DNA of 64,000 bases from Isoetes taiwanensis (taxonomy: Eukaryota; Streptophyta; Lycopodiopsida; Isoetales; Isoetaceae). The DNA is taken from the NCBI GenBank assembly GCA_021234155.1, contig JAJEKV010000092.1, forward strand, positions 742,001-806,000, read 5' to 3'. Under the pieces are notes generated by a model, which was given only the letters and a program-made list of their open reading frames with translations, was not told the DNA's origin and did no database searches. This document shows positions 35,364 to 47,290 of this stretch, one piece after another. Position 1 is the first letter of the stretch. Each line of letters begins with the position of its first letter. Made by a program: the position numbers and the translations under genes.

Positions 35364-38217
35364 GAAGAGTGTAAGGCAAACCTTGTATATCAGAGAAATT
35401 GTAAGGCTCGAGAAGAGCCAGAACTCTAACTGAACATGGGGATACTCAGAGCTGGTCTGAAACAAGTCAAAATTAGGCTAGAAGGGCCGGAAATTGGGCA
35501 GACCTGTTGTCAAATCGAATCCATGCCGAACGGATTGATGTGCAAGCCTTAGAAACAGCTTAGATCAGGTCCGATTCAGTCAAAGGGTCCGATTTGGTCT
35601 GAAAAGACAATTTTAGGGATGGATCTATGCGATGGAAGCAAGACGAGATGGCTTCCATGTGCTACAAAAAGTTCTAGATGTCCACACTTTTTTTGGGCAG
35701 AGGCCTATTGTTAACAATAAAACCAAGTAATAAATTCGTGGCTAGAATTGAATTAAATGAGTGAAGATGTGTCATTTCCAATGGTTGAATTTGTGAGAAG
35801 ATGTGGTTAGGGCCATTGTAGTTAGCCTCAAGAGAATGATAGCAGTATCGAGTTTATGGGGAAGCTACCTGAATTAATAAAAGTTAAGGAAGGGATGTAA
35901 TAAAATAAAGGGAAGGGATATTATTATTATAGATAGCCATAATAATAATAGGATAAATCAATGTGGGCTCCTCCATAGAGAATGATATGAAGAAGCTCAT
36001 GGGGTCTTTTAAGGCCCCAACAAGTATGAAGCCATTACATGCTTAGTAAAATGCATAAGCATGACCAACGAGGAAAACAAGTCAACTTAGCTAGTGGATT
36101 TAATGGTCACACTTAGACGAGATGTTTCATTCCTTATGAACTTGATAGAATTGAATTTCTTTTTTTCCAAAGAGGAAAATGGGACCCAAACAAAGAACGC
36201 AAGAGGCCTAGTACTGTATAGGATTAAAAAAACCCCTACCCAGAAGAGTTTTCAAGGGAAAAACTATAGTGGTATAGGCTTGCCGATAAACTGTACATTT
36301 ATGCATTCCAATGTAGTGACAAAGGACAGAACTGAGTTCGCATATCCATTACCTCCTGGAGATATGATGCTAGTACTCTCTCTGAAGTGGTTGGTACGTG
36401 TACCAAACCCGATATAACGTGCTTTGATAGGCCCAAATACTGGGCAGTTCTGTGAAGAGTGTGGAACTCATCTTCAATAACTCTTTGTTGGTAACATTGG
36501 TAGATCGTATCTCCTCATTCTTCCCAAGCCCATCCGCCTGCCTCAATTCTGAAGCGGTGCGTTCTTGTGCAAATGCATGCAACCATTCTATGCTTCTTCA
36601 TGGGCATATGCGCTAACATGTACCATTGTGAACCCAAAATGACAAGTGCAAAATTAATCTGGGTTTTGTAGTGTGCTACCTTTACCAATTCGCTCAGGCG
36701 GTGCACTCTTATGCAAATGGATGCATTCATTCTGCTCTTCTTCATGGGCAAATGCGCTAATAGATAGCGTGAAACATCCCTAGTAGACTGATCTTTGGAA
36801 GCTAATTTAACCCCTAAAGTATGTATTTTGCCCCAGATAATGGTGAAAGAACCCCCTAATTGTAAGTATAAAAATACGAAATGGTAAAAAACCCCCTTTA
36901 TTGCACGCACATGTCCCATACTGCAAACAATACTGAATCCCCCGGGCTCCGAGCAAGACTAGTTTGAGATGTTGCAAATATAAGAAATGCTTACCAAATG
37001 GCTCCAACAATTTAAGCAGAGTAAGTAAGACGGTTCTGACTCCTGAATGCACCCATGACAACTATGGCAATAACAAAACTACCCAACAATTGGTATAGCG
37101 CCATTGAGATTCAACATGTCCTAAGCTGCATATCCTCATCAATGAGAGCAGAAGATGCCCATTCCAACTAGATCCTAATATAATGCAAGTAACCACCTTT
37201 TATAAGCCAATGCCTGTAAAGATCAATAAAAGAAAAGTAGTTTCCAAATGGGAAAGTGTGCGAGAAATTGGCCGATAACCAAACAACAAAATGAAGAGGA
37301 CACCAACGACATAGTGGAAAAATCCCTTCGTGAGAGAAAGAAAACAACACCAAATGACATAATTATAAAATCTATTGCCACAGAACAAGGACTGGTATGA
37401 TAGTGGAATCAACGGGTATAAACTAGCAATAGTAAGGGACAATATCCGAATGTGCTACCGACCGATAACCAAGCAACAAAATGAAGAAGACAACAATGAC
37501 ATAGTAGGAAAATTCCTTCGCTAGAGAAAGAACAAGACATCAAATGACGTAATTACAAAAATCTATTGCTACAAAACTGGATTGGCATAATAATGGAAAC
37601 GACAGACATAATGCTATCATGCATATACAGACAAAAAATATCAAGTTGCAATAAAAAGAAAATGTAGCTGAAAAGGAAACAAGGAAACAAAATATGTCAA
37701 TACAAGGATCACAACCGTTACCAAAAGGATAAAAAGTTACATACTAACCATAAAGCCAACATACGTGGTACAATGAAAGTCATCTTCACATTTTATTTGA
37801 ACACAAAGAAGGATGCACAAGAGGAGGCCACGCAGAGGTCTACATGTTGCAAAACTCGGAAGAAAAAATAGGAACAGAAGAATCTGAGATAAAAATGATG
37901 GAGGACCAAGAGTCAAACGTTGCTTAGAGGAAGAAGGTTGATAGAAAGCAAGCCCTACGAACTGTGGAATGTAAAGGGGAAAGAGATGGATCAAGCCAAA
38001 TCGACTTAAAAATAGACCCACAAGCAATTAGGACATCTAGAGATGCTATAGTTACAGGAAACAAAGGAGATTTGTATTGATGGTCTGACCAAACCATTTG
38101 GGTTTAGATTCACAGTAGTACAGAGAGACATGGTGTTAGCAAATCCAAATAAGACCATTATCAAATTTGAACAAATAGGGAAAGAAAAAAAAAAACCTAT
38201 CATAACAATTATGAAGG
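35364..38217. other. Gene-poor stretch with diverged direct repeats
   Basis: No gene or element is recognised; frames up to 134 codons have no family likeness. Two diverged direct repeats are visible: GCGGTGC[G/A]...TTCTTCATGGGCA[T/A]ATGCGCTAA at about 36553 and 36696, and a block of about 140 bp at 37282-37420 resembling 37473-37613 (AACAAAATGAAGA ... AAATCTATTGC). A (GGAA)n run at 38215-38236 marks the tail of the LINE that follows. Confidence 0.5.
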
Positions 38218-38429
38218 AAGGAAGGAAGGAAGGAAGTATATTTTAACGTCCACGGAGGCCAACTGGCCTATGAGACGGTGATACAATGTAGCGGAAAATT
38301 TCCAAACACAAAAGAAAACAACAGAAACCCTGTACAATGTGTCTCTACCACTGGGATGAAAAAACCCCCCATGTGGGAGGAAAAACCCTTGTAGTAGGCG
38401 TTGAGAGGCCCTATCTGGGCGCTCAAATT

Positions 38430-39293
38430 CCCTGTGCTGTGAGGGACTCCCCGACGGTGGAGACTTGCAGAATGTAGGATGCGAGACGTGCCACCATTGG
38501 CGAAGCCAGCAGTTGATGAATTGCTATCTCAGAGCATCTAAGATCGGCATGAGCTGCTCGGATGTGTGCATATGCTGGGCATTCCTGTAGAGCATGGTGT
38601 TCATCTTCTACTATCTGCATGTGACAGCACTGGCATAATCTCTCATGCTGGGGGATTCCCTGCCCTCCATCTGTACCCCAGCGGCCTGTCTCAATTCTGA
38701 GATGGTGGGACCCTGTCCTTATTGCAGCTATAGCTCTCCGTTTCTTGGTAGAGATGTGTGCCTTCAGATACTGGTGGGAGCCGTGTTCAAGCGACGGATT
38801 GACCTGCGTGTGGTAGTGCTCTGTTTTGGGCTTTGCAAGAGTGGGCGCATCCCACAGAGAGGCAACAAAGCGCTCATTGGCTCATTCAAATGCAGCTCCT
38901 GCTCTGCGATATCCGATATATACATAATGTGTTGATAGTCTATGGACCATCTTGCGAACCATCCCCTACAATGCTCCTGCCACACTCTCTTCAGACGTTG
39001 TGGCCCTTTTGTCAATCACAGAGCCCGGGGAGGGAGACGTTGTGCATCCATTCTGTCAACCTTATGGAAATACGCAAGGTGCCTGCGCATAACATAATGC
39101 TGCAGGGGCCAAAAGCCGCCTCATACAAACAAAATCCGGATAAGGCACCGTGTCCCTGGACGCCTAGGTCGTATGTCGAAAGCCTTTTTGTACCCTCTCT
39201 AGCTTATCCCAAGTACTTTTGCTAACCACGGCCCTAGACCTCTATCCCATACAAAGAACACCGGTTCCACGAGTGTGCTCGAAGCAGTGTGCT
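38430..39293 (-). pseudogene. LINE ORF2 C-terminal part (CCHC-like domain)
   Basis: Broken frames give STWDKLERVQKGF near 39200, WFARWSIDYQHIMYISDI near 38950-38900, and a terminal cysteine/histidine cluster CQCCHMQIVEDEHHALQECP near 38640-38580. This cluster resembles the nucleic-acid-binding C-terminus of LINE ORF2. It ends with TVGESLTAQGI at about 38423 and is separated from its RT core only by the CACTA insertion. Confidence 0.8.
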
Positions 39294-39309
39294 TTTCACT
39301 ACCACCCCA

Positions 39310-40382
39310 CGGGTCCACACTTAAAAACAACAAGAAAAGAAAACCACATGTTGTTGTTCAAAAACTCTACATGTGGTTATGTGGAGGTGTGGTTTATTAA
39401 GAAGACGGTGTTTTTTTTTTTTTTTTTTTAAGGAGCTATAGCTTTTTTTTTTTTTTGAAGGTGTAGTTTTTTAGGTGTGGTTTCATTTTTATGAAAGTGT
39501 AGTTTTTTTTTTTTAAAGATGAGTTGTTTTTAAGAGGATGTTGTTTTCTGAGGTGTGGTTTATAATAAGGTGTTGTTTTTAAGTATCTATTTTTTAAGGA
39601 AATATGGTTTTTAAGGTGTCGTTTATAAGTAGGTGTAGTTTTTAAGTAAGTTGTTTTTCTAAGGAAGTATAGTTTTCCAAGTGGTATGATTTTTAAGTCT
39701 AGGTGTTGTTTTTGAGGTGTGGTTTATAAGTGAGTGTAGTTTTTAAGCAGCTGTTTTGGAAAGAAGTATGGGTTTTTGAGGTGTGGTTTATAAGTGGGTG
39801 TAGTTCTTAAGTGGTTGTTTTTTATGGAAGTATGGTTTTCTGAAGTGGTGTGATTTTTTAAGTTGAAGTGTTGATTTTGAGGTGTAGTTTATAAGTGGGT
39901 GTAGTTTTTAAGTAGTTGTTTTTGAAAGAAGTATGGTTTTTGAGGTGTAGTTTATAAGTGGGTGTAGTTTTTAAGTGGTTGTTTTTTAATAAAGTATGGT
40001 TTTTCTGAAGTGGTGTAGTTTATAACTAGGTACAGTTTTTAAGAAGCTATTTTTTAAGAATAGAATAGAATAGAATAGCTTTTTTATCGTCCACTGAGAC
40101 CAATCGGCCTATGGTTTTTTTGAGGTATGGTTTATATAATTAGGTGTAATTTTTAAGTAGTTGTTTGTTAATAGAGTATAGTTTTTTAAGGTGTGGTTCA
40201 TAAGTAGGTGTAGTTTTTAAGTGGTTGTTTTTTAAGGAAGTATAGTTTTTTGTGTGATTTATAATTATGCGTAGTTTTTAAACACTTATTTCTTGAGGAA
40301 GTATGGCTTTTTCAGGTGTGATTTATAACTACGTGTAGTTTCTAAGTAGATGTTTTTTTTTAAGGAAGCATGGTTTTTTGAG
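39310..40382. repeat. Left subterminal T-rich repeats with a ~63-bp minisatellite
   Basis: This part of the CACTA element is packed with variants of GGTGTAGTTTTTAAG, TGGTTGTTTTT and AAGTATGGTTTTTGA. Between about 39716 and 40025 these form a longer unit of about 63 bp (GGTGT[A/G]GTTTATAAGTG...) repeated several times, one copy extended to about 100 bp. Such subterminal clusters are transposase-binding regions in CACTA elements; that role here is inferred. Confidence 0.7.
40058..40112 (-). mobile_element. LINE 3'-end scrap with (TATTC)n tail
   Basis: On the minus strand, CATAGGCCGATTGGTC...GTGGACGATAAAA is followed by a TATTC repeat. It matches the 3' end of the LINE at 38240-38275, which carries a (TTCC)n tail. 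It is a very short, dead-on-arrival insertion inside the CACTA element. Confidence 0.7.
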
Positions 40383-41829
40383 ACGCAACAATGCCAAGGT
40401 AGATCAAAGATGCCACGTGGGCTCCAACATGCCACCTAGGCTTCAACATGCCATCTGGGCTCCAACATGCCAAGGTGGCTCAAACATGCCATGCGGGCTC
40501 CAACATGCCACCTAGGCTGCAACATGCCAAGGTGGCTCAAACATGCCACGATGTTTTTCAAAACACACCACCTAGGATCCAACATGCCAAGGTGGCTCAA
40601 ATATGCCAACGTGGCTGAAACATGCCACCTAGGGCTCCAACATGCCAAGGTGGCTCAAACATGATAAGGTGGCTCAAACATGCCACATGGGCTCCAACAC
40701 GCCATCTAGGCTCCAACATGCCAAGGTGACTCAAACATGCCAAGGTGGCTCAAACATGCCACGCTGGCTCCAACATGCCATCTAGGCTCCAACATGCCAA
40801 GGTGGCTCAAACATGCCATCTAGGCTCCAACATGCCACCTAGACTCAAACATGCCAAGATGGCTCCAACATGCCACCTAGGCTCCAACATGATAAAGGTG
40901 GTGGGTCAAACATGCCAAGGAAACTCAAACCGCCATCTAGGGTCCAACATGCCACATAGGCTCTAACATGCCAAGGTGGCTCAAACATGCCACGTGGATT
41001 CCAACATGCCACCTAGGCTCCAACATGCCAAGGTGGCTCAAACATGCCACCTAGGCTCCAACATGCACCTAGGCTCAAACATGCCAAGGTGGCTCAAACA
41101 TGCCACGTGGCTCCAACATGCCACCTAGGCTCAAGCCTGCCAAGGAGGCTCAAACATCCCAAGGTGGCTCAAATATGCCACACAAGCTCCTACATGCCAC
41201 CTAGGCTCCAACATGCCAAGGTGGCTCAAACATGCCAAAGTGGCTCAAGCCACGTGGGCTCAAACATGCCACACGGGCTCCAACATGCCACCTAGGCTCC
41301 AACATGCCAAGGTGGCTCAAACATGCCACACATGCTCCAACATGCCACCTAGGCAAGGTGGCTCAAACATGCCACAGGTTCCAACATGCCACCTAGGCTC
41401 AAACATGCCAAGGTGGCTCAAACATTCCACGTGGGCTCCAACATGCCAATGTGGCTCAAACATGCCACCTTGGCTCCAACATGCCACCTAGTCTCAAACA
41501 TGCCAAGGTGGCTCAAACATGCCACGTGGGCTCCAACATGCCAAGATGGCTTAAACGTGCCGTGGGCTCCAACATGCCACCTAGGCTCAAACATGCCAAG
41601 GTGGCTCAAACATGCCATGCGGGTTCCAACATGCCACCTAGGCCCCAACATGCCAAGGTGGCTCAAACATGCCATCTAGGCTCCAAAATGCCACGCAGGT
41701 TCCAACATGCTACCTAGGGTCCAACATGCCAAGGTGGCTCAAACATGCCACCTAGGCTTCGGAATGCCACCAGGCTCCAACATGCCAAGGTGGTCCAAAC
41801 ATGCCACCTAGGCTCCAACATGCTCTCCC
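40383..41829. repeat. 19-bp satellite array, about 75 units
   Basis: The unit ACATGCCA-(AGGTGG, CCTAGG or CGTGGG)-CTC[A/C]A recurs every 19 bases with one- or two-base variations and occasional indels. Three main unit types alternate irregularly (AAGGTGG, ACCTAGG, ACGTGGG). Because 19 is not a multiple of 3 and stops are rare in all frames, long frames of HAKVAQTCH-type peptides appear on both strands; these are not genes. Satellite scraps also occur at 43107-43157 and, inverted, near 44425-44500. Confidence 0.97.
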
Positions 41830-42644
41830 TTCCTCCCTCATTCCCTCCCTTCCTCTCTCTACGTCTCTCTCTGATTGGATCTGACAGAAGCGTTGGCACC
41901 TTCCCTAAGTCAAACAAGGGCAGGACTTTGTGCGGCTGCGGTGAGAGGCCAGACCCCAGGAGATGGAATGGGGTTTGGATGTATCCTCCCCCCAGTGTGG
42001 CAATTAGAAGTCAAAAGTGCCTTCTGTAGTAGCAAGATTGTTGGGATCGTTCGGGATGGCCGATAGATACAAACTCTGTTATTTCTATCGCCATAGCTCT
42101 GCATGCATGTTCAAAAATCATGCACCTAGTTATCTATAAAACAACTGCGTTTCGCCCCAAAACACGTAAACCCCGGTGATGTTGCTAGGTTATTGTAGGG
42201 TTTACGTTATGGAGATTGAGTTTTGATCGGTTGCACTTGGGACATAGTCGAGAAGTTGCAGTTGAAGATGTGAAGCAATAGGAACTGACGGACATGAGTT
42301 TGGATCTATTTTCCTCCCACTATGGCAATTAGAATTCAAGAGCTGATTGTATACAGATTGTTTTGAATAGAAGCGCTTAAAAAAGTTGGAATTATTGACA
42401 TTGTCATAGATTCTAATGCACTCTGGAAAATCTGATCATATGGCTTGTCTTCCTCTCCCATGCCCAACGAATCATTTGGGGATACGTGTATACAAGTGTG
42501 TTAGTTCATTCACATGCTTTGATATGCATATGGTGTGTTAGAATCTCCAGGTTGTTTAAGGCAACCAATCTTTGCGCAAAATTATGCAAAAGGCATCAAT
42601 TGCATTAGGATCCCTAAAGCAAAATGAGGTAGTTGCACTTAGAT

Positions 42645-43070
42645 CTGAATATCTCGAGTTATACTGATTTTATTCAAATGGTTTTTGGAGTAGCAACCAG
42701 TGAAAATTCGTCGCGAGATGTGGGAAAATTTTTTGCTCAATTTGGATCTGGGATGTCTGAGAAAATCGGGTTCAAAGTTGGACAAAAATTTGGCCAATGC
42801 ACTTCCCCGAGACAAAACAAGGTCTACACACTCAAATGATGATATCTCGAGTTCTACTAAACAATTTTGCATGGTTTTTGAAATGACTACCAGAGAAAAG
42901 TTTTAGCAACATGTGGAAAAAAATTTGGCATGATTTGGAACTGGAATGATGGAGAAAAACGAGTCCAAATTGGATAAACAATTCTGCAAGTGAATGGTCA
43001 CAGAAGACCAGCGAGCAATTTTTTGGATCTCGAGCTTGATAAGGGTTTTTTTGCATGATTTCAACTAACA
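42645..43070. repeat. Diverged ~190-bp tandem units (ATATCTCGAGTT)
   Basis: Blocks starting [A/G]ATATCTCGAGTT at about 42647 and 42840, with a partial one at about 43024, share the order ATGGTTTTTG...ATGTGG[A/G]AAAA...GATTTGG-like words. Divergence is high. No coding content is recognised. Confidence 0.5.
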
Positions 43071-43106
43071 CAAGTCTAAATAGAGCCTAATATTATGTGC
43101 AAAATA

Positions 43107-43157
43107 TGCCCAAGGTGGCTCAAACATGCCACCCAGGCTCCGAAATGCCACCAGGCT
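43107..43157. repeat. Isolated 19-bp satellite island
   Basis: About two and a half units (CCAAGGTGGCTCAAACATG and following) lie 1.3 kb beyond the main array, directly before the second 330-bp repeat copy's flank. Confidence 0.85.
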
Positions 43158-44424
43158 CTAGATAGGTTGCCGAGGCAGCCTTTCGTAGCAATGCTCCTCC
43201 GGGAGGCTATATGCTAATGCCTCCCCTCCTAGAGCTCGGTTTTCTTATCCGTCTATTGAATCCTCCTTTCAAGGACCAAGCTTTGAGCAGGTTCAAAAAA
43301 ATCCAAGGGCGGTCTTAGAGAACTTATCAAACCGCGAAGTCAAGAGCGCCTTTTGCAGTAGCAAGATTGTTTGGGATCGTTCTGGATGGCCGATAGATCC
43401 AAACTCTATTATTTCAGTTGTCGTAGCTTTGCATGCATGTTCAAAAATGGTGCACCTAGTTATCTGTAAAAGCAACCACATTTCGTCCTCCGAAACGTAA
43501 ACCCTGTGTGTTTCTAGGTTATTGTAGGGTCTATGTTATTGAGGTCGAGTTTTGGTCGTTTGTACTTGGAACAAGGTCAAAAAGTTGCAGTTGAAGACGC
43601 AAAGCAATAGGAACTGAGGGACATGGGTTTGGATCTATTTTCCTTCCATTTGAAGTCAAGAGGTGGCATGCAGAGATAAACCGATTCTTGAGTATTGATT
43701 GCTCACACTAATAGAGAAAAGTTATTGGGAAGCAATGGCAAAAATCTTGGCCAATTATGAGCTCAGATCCTTGAGATATTCGAGTTCAAATTCGGGACAA
43801 AATTTGGTCAATGAAAGTCAAACTACAAACAATAATTAAAAATGAGGATTTTGAGTTCCCAATGGAGTTTTTGATAAATTTCAAAGCCGAGATGTGCCAA
43901 AAGGAGCTGTGATATGGGGAAAGTGGTCAAACTGCAATTTGGATCACAAGAAGTATTTTTTGCGCATTGATTTGCACAAAACAGTCAAGAACAATCTCAG
44001 ACAACATGCAAAAGTCTACAATATGAGTTTGGAGAAGGGGGAAGAAATAGGGGCGAGCAATGGTAATAGACATACATCATACAAATGGAATTTATGGATC
44101 CTTGATGGAAATTGGAGACAATAAATAAGATATGGCCATATGAATGTTTTGACCAAGGATTAGGGTGTAAGACCTCGAGACAAGAAATATAAGGATAAGG
44201 GCTAGAAGTGGTGAAATTAAGTGACTCAAGGGGTTATATACGAAAAAATAGAGAATTGGTCTAGGCAAAAAGTGCTTCAAAGGTGGATTTATGGCATGAT
44301 AAGAACAAAAGGGGTAAAATAGGATATGGAGGTAGAAATGAGGGAAATGGCTAGGAATGTGGAACCAAATACCATGAGGTCTTCCAAATTTGAAGTTGTT
44401 GACTTCTAAATTTGATGTTAGACC

Positions 44425-44500
44425 CTGCGTGGCATGTCAGAGCCCACGTGGCATGTTGGAGCATGTTGTAACATGGCAAATTGGTGATGTGGACATGATG
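44425..44500. repeat. Inverted satellite scrap
   Basis: GTGGCATGTCAGAGCCCACG and GTGGCATGTTGGAGCATG are the reverse complement of the satellite's CACGTGGGCTCCAACATG form, so a short piece of the array lies here in opposite orientation. Confidence 0.75.
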
Positions 44501-44871
44501 ACTTGGATTTGCAGTAAATATGACAACCTTTGGAATTTTTGGTAGAGGAGTTTGGCAAGGGATAGAATAGAAGGAACTTTCAGAACTTAAAGAGCTGATT
44601 ACCAGGGCCTTGCTAAGCTACTATAAAGGGAGGGTATGGACGTCAGAAGAAGGATCCTTAAAACCTCCCCGGAAGCAACTTGCCCCAAAAGTCCTCTTTG
44701 AAGGTCCTAGCGACGGATGAGCATCTCACCTACTCTAAAACTATGAATTGGCTCTGCCTTGCTTACTTGGCATGATATGTCACCAATGGCATGCCACATC
44801 ATCATGCACATGTCAACTTTTGCAAATTTCAATTTTCTCCACTCATTTGCTAGCAATGATATAGAAATGAT

Positions 44872-45180
44872 GACGTGGCATCAAAAGAGCAAGCAAACTA
44901 CTTTCTTTTTAAGAAGGTGAGCATTTGCAAAAATTATGGTAGATGCCATGGCATGATTATGGTGAGGTGGCAAAGATGAGACTTGAGGTGGCAAAATATG
45001 AAAAGGTGACTTTTGCGAAAATTATGGGTGATGACATGGCATGAACATGTGAGTTGGCATCAAAGGAGCAAGCAAACTACTTTCTTTTTAAGAAGGTGAG
45101 CATTTGCAAAAATTATGGAAGATGCCATGGCATGATTTTGGTGAGGTGGCAAAGATGAGACTCGACGTGAAAAAATGAAG
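44872..45180. repeat. About 180-bp direct repeat, two adjoining copies
   Basis: The block from GGCATCAAA[A/G]GAGCAAGC to GGTGAGGTGGCAAAGATGAGAC occurs at about 44877 and 45057. A partial third occurrence of the connecting sequence (GGGTGATGACATGGCATG) is near 45482. Confidence 0.85.
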
Positions 45181-46662
45181 AATTTGCATAGACAATTTTT
45201 CAACATTAACATATTTCTCCATGGTGACATGGCATTTCTTTGGATGGTGTGGCGTGTGATGTGATGACTAAGCATTTTATGCACTTTAGATAGAAAATGA
45301 CTAGGCCAATGTAAAAAAAAAAAAAAAAGTGTTTTTGAGTGAGATAAGTAGGTAATAGTGGCAAGCAAGGTGATGTGGCCTTTGGAAATGAAGGTGATGT
45401 GGTAATTGGAAATGACGAGGTGTCATAAGAAAAAAAAAAGAACTTCATAATTTTTGAAAAGATGACTTTTTCAAAAATTATGGGTGATGACATGGCATGA
45501 ACATGTGAGTTGGCACCTATGGTGATGACATGGCAAAACACGAAGGGATATAAAAATATAGAATTTGCCAAGCGAATTTAACTTCTTAGAAGAAGCATGT
45601 TCACCAGGATGCCCCTAGATTTCCTTGCTAATGCTAATGCATGAATGGCATGCAGGAATTTGTCATGTTATATTATATTGGATGCTGGAAGCGCGCAGAG
45701 AACATTGAATAGAGTTTAAAACTCTAGATGATCTGAGACATGGATAAGTCTGAGTATTTGCAAATTTATCTATGGTTTATATTCATAGACAATTACCTGA
45801 GACATTCATGAATTACAAAGGTGCATAGAGAGTTTATTATTTAGGTTGAAGTGATTACTTGCACCTGCATGAATTAACCTAGGGCTTATTATGATTAATT
45901 CCCAATAGCTAAGATTTTCAAATTTGAGTCGAGCTATGATTTTAGAATGTAGATGTACGTGGACCAACGACACATTGATATGAACAAAAAGCAATAAGGG
46001 AAATTCAAATAGTCAGTTCCCGGGATGATAAATGTGGGGCAGTCAATCGGAAACAAGAAATGAACAAGTCTGGAAGAGGTTGCAATGCCTGTGCTATCAG
46101 AGCTATTGGAATTGAAAACAACCTAGAAGATATTGAGTTACAAGTGACGATCAGCCATTGTCCATCGAAATATCATTTGCTAAATATTTATCTATTCACA
46201 AGGGGCTTTTTTTTATAAGTTCGAATTGGAAAAGAGTCTATTGAAAAGTTTGAATTCTAATATTATGTGAAACTTATAAGAGCCGTCGGATGAAAAATAA
46301 ACCAAGGGCTTAGATCTCGATCCTTCTCTTCCTGTCTGATTGGTCGAACTTTTGGCGGTAGGCGGCGGGCTTTTTTGGCGGGCTCCAATCCCCTTCTTCT
46401 TTTCTAAATTCAGATTCCAGGCCATTCTCCGACCTCTGCTGGACCTCCTTTGTTTCTCTTCAAAGATCCGGATCTGCCTTTTCTGCCGGATTCATAGTTT
46501 GGAATAGATTTTCATTGCCGGATCTGTGTCATTTGCCCAGTATTTTATCAGTATTAGCCTCACTGATCCATGCATTTGTCCTGCAAAGAAGGCCAGATAT
46601 GGCCTACCCTGAGATCCTGGCAGTTTGCTATTGATTTGTGCTTTTGGGTCGGCGTCTGAACC
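45181..46662. other. CACTA interior; possible captured leader at its right end
   Basis: No gene is recognised. The last 300-350 bases before 46663 look like a plant 5' leader (pyrimidine-rich, GGATCTG-containing), consistent with capture of a gene's 5' end together with the coding fragment that follows. Confidence 0.35.
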
Positions 46663-47290
46663 ATGCGTGATGCTTTAGAATGGAACAGACTTTCGAACTA
46701 TCAAAGCCAAGAGACGGCTTGGTCCTGGACAACAAGAAACTCATCGGAATCTGTTGATATGGACACTGGAGCTAAAGGCTTGGGGCTGGCCTGCGCTTTT
46801 GGCTTCACAGAGGCCATAAAAGGAACCGGCTATGCCTCTGTTAATCTGGAGCAAAATGATTTGGCATCAGCAATAACTACAGTTCGTCAAAATGGAGCTG
46901 TATTTGTCTTATTGGCCACTGGTTCCACAAAAGAAGCGCTGCCTTTTGGGCTCTCAGCGGAGAGACTTGTTTCCGACTATCTAAAATGCATGTCGGAGTA
47001 TATTGTGAATCATTTGAAGGAAAAATATGGGAAGCATTTTGTGAAGCGGGATGTGCAATGGTGCATAACGGTGCCTGCAATTTGGGATGAGGGTGCTAAA
47101 CAGAAAATGCAAGTGTGCTGTGAAATGGCCGGAATGGTAGAAGGCAAATAAGACTGCAAGGATTCATCTGCAAGCGCTCATAGTTTGCGAATAGTTTAGA
47201 GCTTGAAGCAGCATCCATGTACTGCCAGAGGCAGCTTCATCATATTTCTCTACAAGTTGGAGATGGATTCATGGTTGTAGATATTATGTT
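46663..47290 (+). pseudogene. Captured HSPA12-like (Hsp70 family member 12) gene fragment
   Basis: HSPA12 proteins are divergent Hsp70-type ATPases. The frame 46663-47151 (162 codons) ends in clear HSPA12 wording: PFGLSAERLVSDYLKCM, then LKEKYGKHFVKRDVQWCITVPAIWDEGAK and MAGMVEGK. It stops at TAA, but similarity continues past the stop (DCKDSSASAHSLRIV) and, after a shift, as LEAASMYCQ and LQVGDGFMVVD up to about 47285. The first ATP-binding motif of Hsp70 and everything after the second phosphate-loop region are missing; the full protein is about 600-700 residues. The N-terminal 60 residues are not recognisably HSPA12 and may be a chimeric join. It lies wholly inside the 9.2-kb CACTA element and so appears to be cargo. 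Confidence 0.82.

Larger units (their letters stand above)
42008..43655. repeat. About 330-bp direct repeat, two copies
   Basis: 42008-42340 and 43336-43655 are homologous (AGTAGCAAGATTGTT...GGATGGCCGATAGAT...CTAGGTTATTGTAGGGT...GCAATAGGAACTGA). Each copy is preceded at a distance by 19-bp satellite units, so a larger satellite-plus-flank block seems to have been duplicated inside the element. Confidence 0.85.

Noticed and set aside
36094-36417. 107-codon + strand frame as a gene
   Set aside because: No family resemblance and no conserved neighbours; a frame this long is expected by chance in this much DNA.
40436-41717. Many open frames of 65-97 codons on both strands (HAKVAQTCH-type peptides)
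   Set aside because: They are translations of the 19-bp satellite, which is stop-poor in every frame. No start context, family or codon signal supports them.
40383-41829. CRISPR-like regular repeats
   Set aside because: The repeats are head-to-tail with no unique spacers, and this is plant nuclear DNA.
45206-45571. 121-codon minus-strand frame
   Set aside because: It lies in the repeated TGACATGGCAT-rich CACTA interior and translates simple T-rich runs.
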